Of a stretch of DNA of 8,099 nt, positions 6,137 to 8,099 are shown piece by piece; position 1 is the first letter of the stretch, and each line of letters begins with the position of its first letter. A program made the translations under genes and the position numbers. The notes beneath the pieces are model-generated. The model worked only from the letters and a program-made list of their open reading frames with translations, was not told the origin of the DNA and did not search any database. Source of the stretch: Cyanobacteria bacterium UBA1186 (lineage in GTDB: Bacteria > Cyanobacteriota > Vampirovibrionia > Gastranaerophilales > Gastranaerophilaceae). The stretch spans positions 1 to 8,099 of the forward strand of contig DBYM01000060.1 of assembly GCA_002309875.1 (NCBI GenBank), given 5' to 3'.

Positions 6137-6149
6137 TCACCTCCGGTGA
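6137..6149 (-). promoter_or_regulatory. Full Shine-Dalgarno inside a small hairpin
   Basis: On the minus strand UCACC-GGA-GGUGA can fold as a 5-bp stem with a 3-nt loop. The site GGAGGUGA, fully complementary to the 16S 3' end, occupies loop and 3' arm, and the 5' arm UCACC mimics the anti-Shine-Dalgarno. This could damp or modulate translation of the 87-aa protein. Stability with a 3-nt loop is modest. Confidence 0.45.
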
Positions 6150-6170
6150 GTCCTGTTTTGAATTAAGTGT

Positions 6171-6189
6171 TTCATCTACACTTCATCTA
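6171..6189. repeat. 11-bp-spaced direct repeat at the minus-strand transcription start
   Basis: TTCATCTA occurs at 6171-6178 and 6182-6189 (TAGATGAA on the transcribed minus strand). The 11-bp offset is about one helical turn. The repeats lie just downstream of the predicted start near 6191, a position where a repressor could act. No known regulator site recognised. Confidence 0.45.
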
Positions 6190-6197
6190 ACAATTTT

Positions 6198-6226
6198 ATT
6201 ATGCAACACATTAAATATTTTGTCAA
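6198..6226 (-). promoter_or_regulatory. Strong sigma70-type promoter for the 87-aa gene
   Basis: On the minus strand a perfect TTGACA (6226-6221) is separated by exactly 17 bp from CATAAT (6203-6198, 5 of 6). The predicted start is near 6191, giving a leader of about 60 nt before the ATG at 6130. Confidence 0.75.
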
Positions 6227-6244
6227 GAGGGTATATTAATTTTT

Positions 6245-6345
6245 GTAAACCCGTCGGAAACCCAATAAAATAAACCATTTTGTATAAAGTGCAAAAAATA
6301 CACTTAAAAATACCCCGACAGGGTACCGCCGGCATGCCCAATAGG
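6245..6345. other. Intergenic segment with a two-copy degenerate motif and a small hairpin
   Basis: This stretch has no gene. The motif CCGnCGG-N3/4-CCCAATA occurs twice: CCGTCGG (6251-6257) with CCCAATA (6261-6267), and CCGCCGG (6326-6332) with CCCAATA (6337-6343). A 5-bp stem TACCC/GGGTA (6311-6315/6321-6325) is followed on the minus strand by TTTTT (6310-6306), which looks like a small terminator. The GC-rich island stands out from AT-rich flanks. It could be a regulator-binding region for the ftsI-type gene, a minus-strand attenuator, or a degraded dispersed repeat. Confidence 0.4.
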
Positions 6346-6382
6346 TTAAAATTTGTTACGTTTTTCGCCTTCCCATGCGGAT

Positions 6383-6393
6383 TATGATATGAT
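6383..6393 (+). promoter_or_regulatory. Possible -10 region for the ftsI-type gene
   Basis: Two overlapping TATGAT hexamers (6383-6388 and 6388-6393) each match the -10 consensus at 5 of 6; the second is preceded by TGA, an extended -10 arrangement. No good -35 sits at 16-18 bp. The leader would be very short, with GGAG (6401-6404) 7 nt before the ATG. Confidence 0.4.
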
Positions 6394-6411
6394 TAAATAC
6401 GGAGTTCGTCT

Positions 6412-8099
6412 ATGAAAAACAACGGCAATTTGAATAAAAACAAACTTTTTTCGGAACGTTTGATGGCGCTGCAAATGGTTTTTGTACTGCTCGTCGGACT
6501 TTTTATCATCTATTTGTTTGCCGTTCAGGTCATGGACCTCAAACATAACAGGCTCAGAGCAAGAAATCAGCGCAAAGCAAGCACGTTTGTTATGCGCGGG
6601 AATATTTACGACAGGAACGGAATTAAACTCGTAACCGATACTGTTTACTACGACGTTTTTGCCCGAAAAGCCGATTATGTCCATACTCCCGAAGAACTTG
6701 CAAAACTCCTTGCACCGATTTTGAATATTTCTCAGTTCAATCTTGCGGAGAAATTAAGACAGGACGCACCTTTGATATCCCTGAAAAAGAATGTTGACAG
6801 GCATACACGAGACAAAATAGCCAAACTCAACCTCAGAGAAATCCCGATGGACAAAAAGAGCGTCAGAACTTATCCGCAGGGCAGATTGGCGGCTCACGTT
6901 CTCGGGTATTACAATTTCGATTCAGATGATGCTTCGGGTGTGGAATTCAGCGCACGGGACAAACTCGAAAGTGTTGCGCAGGGTGCAAATTATCAGGCAA
7001 CTCCAGGCGGAAACCCTATCTATAACATTACGACAGACCCGACTCTTATTACAAAGCCGATCAGGGGAAACGACGTCGTATTAACCATTGATGCCGCAGT
7101 TCAGCACGTTTGCGAAAAAGCGCTCATGAAATCAATTCAGAAATTCAATGCCTTCAGAGGTGCGGTAATCGTCATGAATCCGAGAAACGGCGAAATTCTT
7201 GCCTATGCGGTTTATCCCGATTTTGACCCGAACAATTTCAAATCCGCAAAGTATTTTCAGTTAAAGAATTGGACGCTGACGGACGTGTTCCCTCCCGGCT
7301 CAACATTCAAGACTATTACGGTTGCTTCCGCAATGGAACTCGGGAAAATCAACAGGTATTCAAAAATAAACGATACGGGTAAGATTAAGGTTGGTTGGTG
7401 GACAATCAAGAACTACGACTATAACAGAAACCCTTATCCCGGCTTAATCGACCTCGTTTACCTCTTTGAACATTCAAGCAACGTCGGCTCGGTACTCGTT
7501 GCACAAATGATGAACAAGTACGAATATCATTCAATGCTGAAGAAGTTCGGATTTGGCGAAAAGACGGGAATTGATCTCCCCGGTGAATCGGTCGGGCTGC
7601 TGAAACCGCCTTCAAAGTGGGATACTTCTGACCATGCTTCAATGGGTTACGGCTACGGTTCATCTGTTACCGCAATACAGATGGTTTCTGCGGTTTCGGC
7701 AATCGCAAACGACGGTGTCCGTGTTACTCCGCACGTTATCAAGTATTCTCCCGAGGAGGAGGAAAACAAGGTTAAAAGAGTTCAGGTTATGACTCCCGAA
7801 CACGCAAGGGCGGTAACCGCACTCCTGACGGAAAGCATTAACAGAGGAAGGTCGCCCATTAAGTCGAGTTCTTATAATATTGCGGCAAAGACGGGAACCT
7901 CAATCAAGCCTAAAGAAAACGGTGCAGGCTATACAAACAAGTTATACACTTCTATTGTAGGCTATATGCCGTCAAGCGACCCGCAGGTTTTAATTTATGT
8001 AATCGTTGACTCTGCTCAGGGCGGTGAAATTTGGGGTAATACTGTTGCCGCTCCGATTTTCAAAGAGATTTCCGAACAGGTTGCACATATACTTAACCT
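6412..8099 (+). CDS. ftsI: Division-type penicillin-binding protein (FtsI/PBP3-like transpeptidase), C-terminus beyond window
   Basis: Class B penicillin-binding protein that crosslinks septal peptidoglycan, anchored in the inner membrane with its catalytic domain outside. 562 codons plus 2 nt are present with no stop, so the 3' end is missing. Order: short cytoplasmic tail, one membrane helix (about 19-40), RGNIYDRNG (62-70) and the pedestal domain including GRLAAHVLGYYN (157-168), then the transpeptidase domain from LTID (224-227). Catalytic motifs: STFK (297-300, nucleophile S297), SSN (355-357) and KTG (493-495). The SxN plus KTGT set and the GAVIVMNPRNGEILA pattern favour FtsI/PBP3/SpoVD over elongation PBP2 (MrdA), which usually has SxD and KSGT; MrdA remains the alternative. 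Nearly all of the catalytic domain is in the window. It is divergent from the 87-aa gene. GGAG (6401-6404) sets the start. Confidence 0.9.
   Translation, partial: MKNNGNLNKNKLFSERLMALQMVFVLLVGLFIIYLFAVQVMDLKHNRLRARNQRKASTFVMRGNIYDRNGIKLVTDTVYYDVFARKADYVHTPEELAKLLAPILNISQFNLAEKLRQDAPLISLKKNVDRHTRDKIAKLNLREIPMDKKSVRTYPQGRLAAHVLGYYNFDSDDASGVEFSARDKLESVAQGANYQATPGGNPIYNITTDPTLITKPIRGNDVVLTIDAAVQHVCEKALMKSIQKFNAFRGAVIVMNPRNGEILAYAVYPDFDPNNFKSAKYFQLKNWTLTDVFPPGSTFKTITVASAMELGKINRYSKINDTGKIKVGWWTIKNYDYNRNPYPGLIDLVYLFEHSSNVGSVLVAQMMNKYEYHSMLKKFGFGEKTGIDLPGESVGLLKPPSKWDTSDHASMGYGYGSSVTAIQMVSAVSAIANDGVRVTPHVIKYSPEEEENKVKRVQVMTPEHARAVTALLTESINRGRSPIKSSSYNIAAKTGTSIKPKENGAGYTNKLYTSIVGYMPSSDPQVLIYVIVDSAQGGEIWGNTVAAPIFKEISEQVAHILN

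Noticed and set aside
6245..6270. MraZ-type (TGGGN) repeat operator before the division gene
   Set aside because: TGGG and CGGG occur on the minus strand but not in the regular 10-bp spaced triplet expected for MraZ.
6382..6684. 100-codon minus-strand frame opposite the start of the ftsI-type gene, and a similar one at 7406-7663
   Set aside because: They lie opposite clear FtsI coding sequence with intact motifs; no promoter or ribosome site supports them.

Overview
The window reads as chromosomal housekeeping DNA of a bacterium with a Gram-negative-type envelope, probably a non-photosynthetic member of the cyanobacterial phylum (Melainabacteria/Vampirovibrionia, Gastranaerophilales-like). 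Four things point that way. The tRNA-Glu 5' half closely resembles the cyanobacterial/plastid form (GCCCCCAUCGUCUAGAGGCC...). YggT is the short single-repeat type. A heptosyltransferase-like GT9 enzyme implies LPS-type glycoconjugates. A small protein begins with an NISFK-type leader that I associate, from memory only, with that group. The lineage call is inference (about 0.6). I see no phage, IS, CRISPR or transfer signature.

Layout: 1-58, 3'-truncated tRNA-Glu(UUC) on the minus strand with its promoter at about 70-100. 159-4225, five co-directional genes that look like one operon: bioA (biotin), mtnP (methylthioadenosine phosphorylase), a YggT-family membrane protein, a GT9 glycosyltransferase and an unrecognised 192-aa helical protein; the gaps are 41, 11, -1 and 17 nt. 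4226-4369, a repeat-rich intergenic region with a hairpin of TCACTA-type repeats, a 14-bp tandem repeat and a promoter. 4370-5737, rseP (site-2 intramembrane protease). 5738-5866, a second hairpin repeat of the same family and a minus-strand terminator. 5867-6130 (minus), an 87-aa unrecognised protein with a strong promoter, a full Shine-Dalgarno and its own terminator. 6131-6411, a divergent regulatory region with short repeats and hairpins. 6412 to the window end, an FtsI/PBP3-type transpeptidase gene that runs off the edge.

How the genes may work together: BioA of the classical type uses S-adenosylmethionine as amino donor, and its keto by-product decays to methylthioadenosine, the substrate of the next gene, so the bioA-mtnP pair may be a metabolic make-and-clear unit. 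YggT, GT9, RseP and FtsI are all envelope or division functions. No clearly new multi-gene system is visible. The best leads are the 192-aa operon protein, the small minus-strand protein with its unusually complete control signals, the matching hairpin repeats on both sides of rseP, and the tandem repeat that runs into the rseP promoter.
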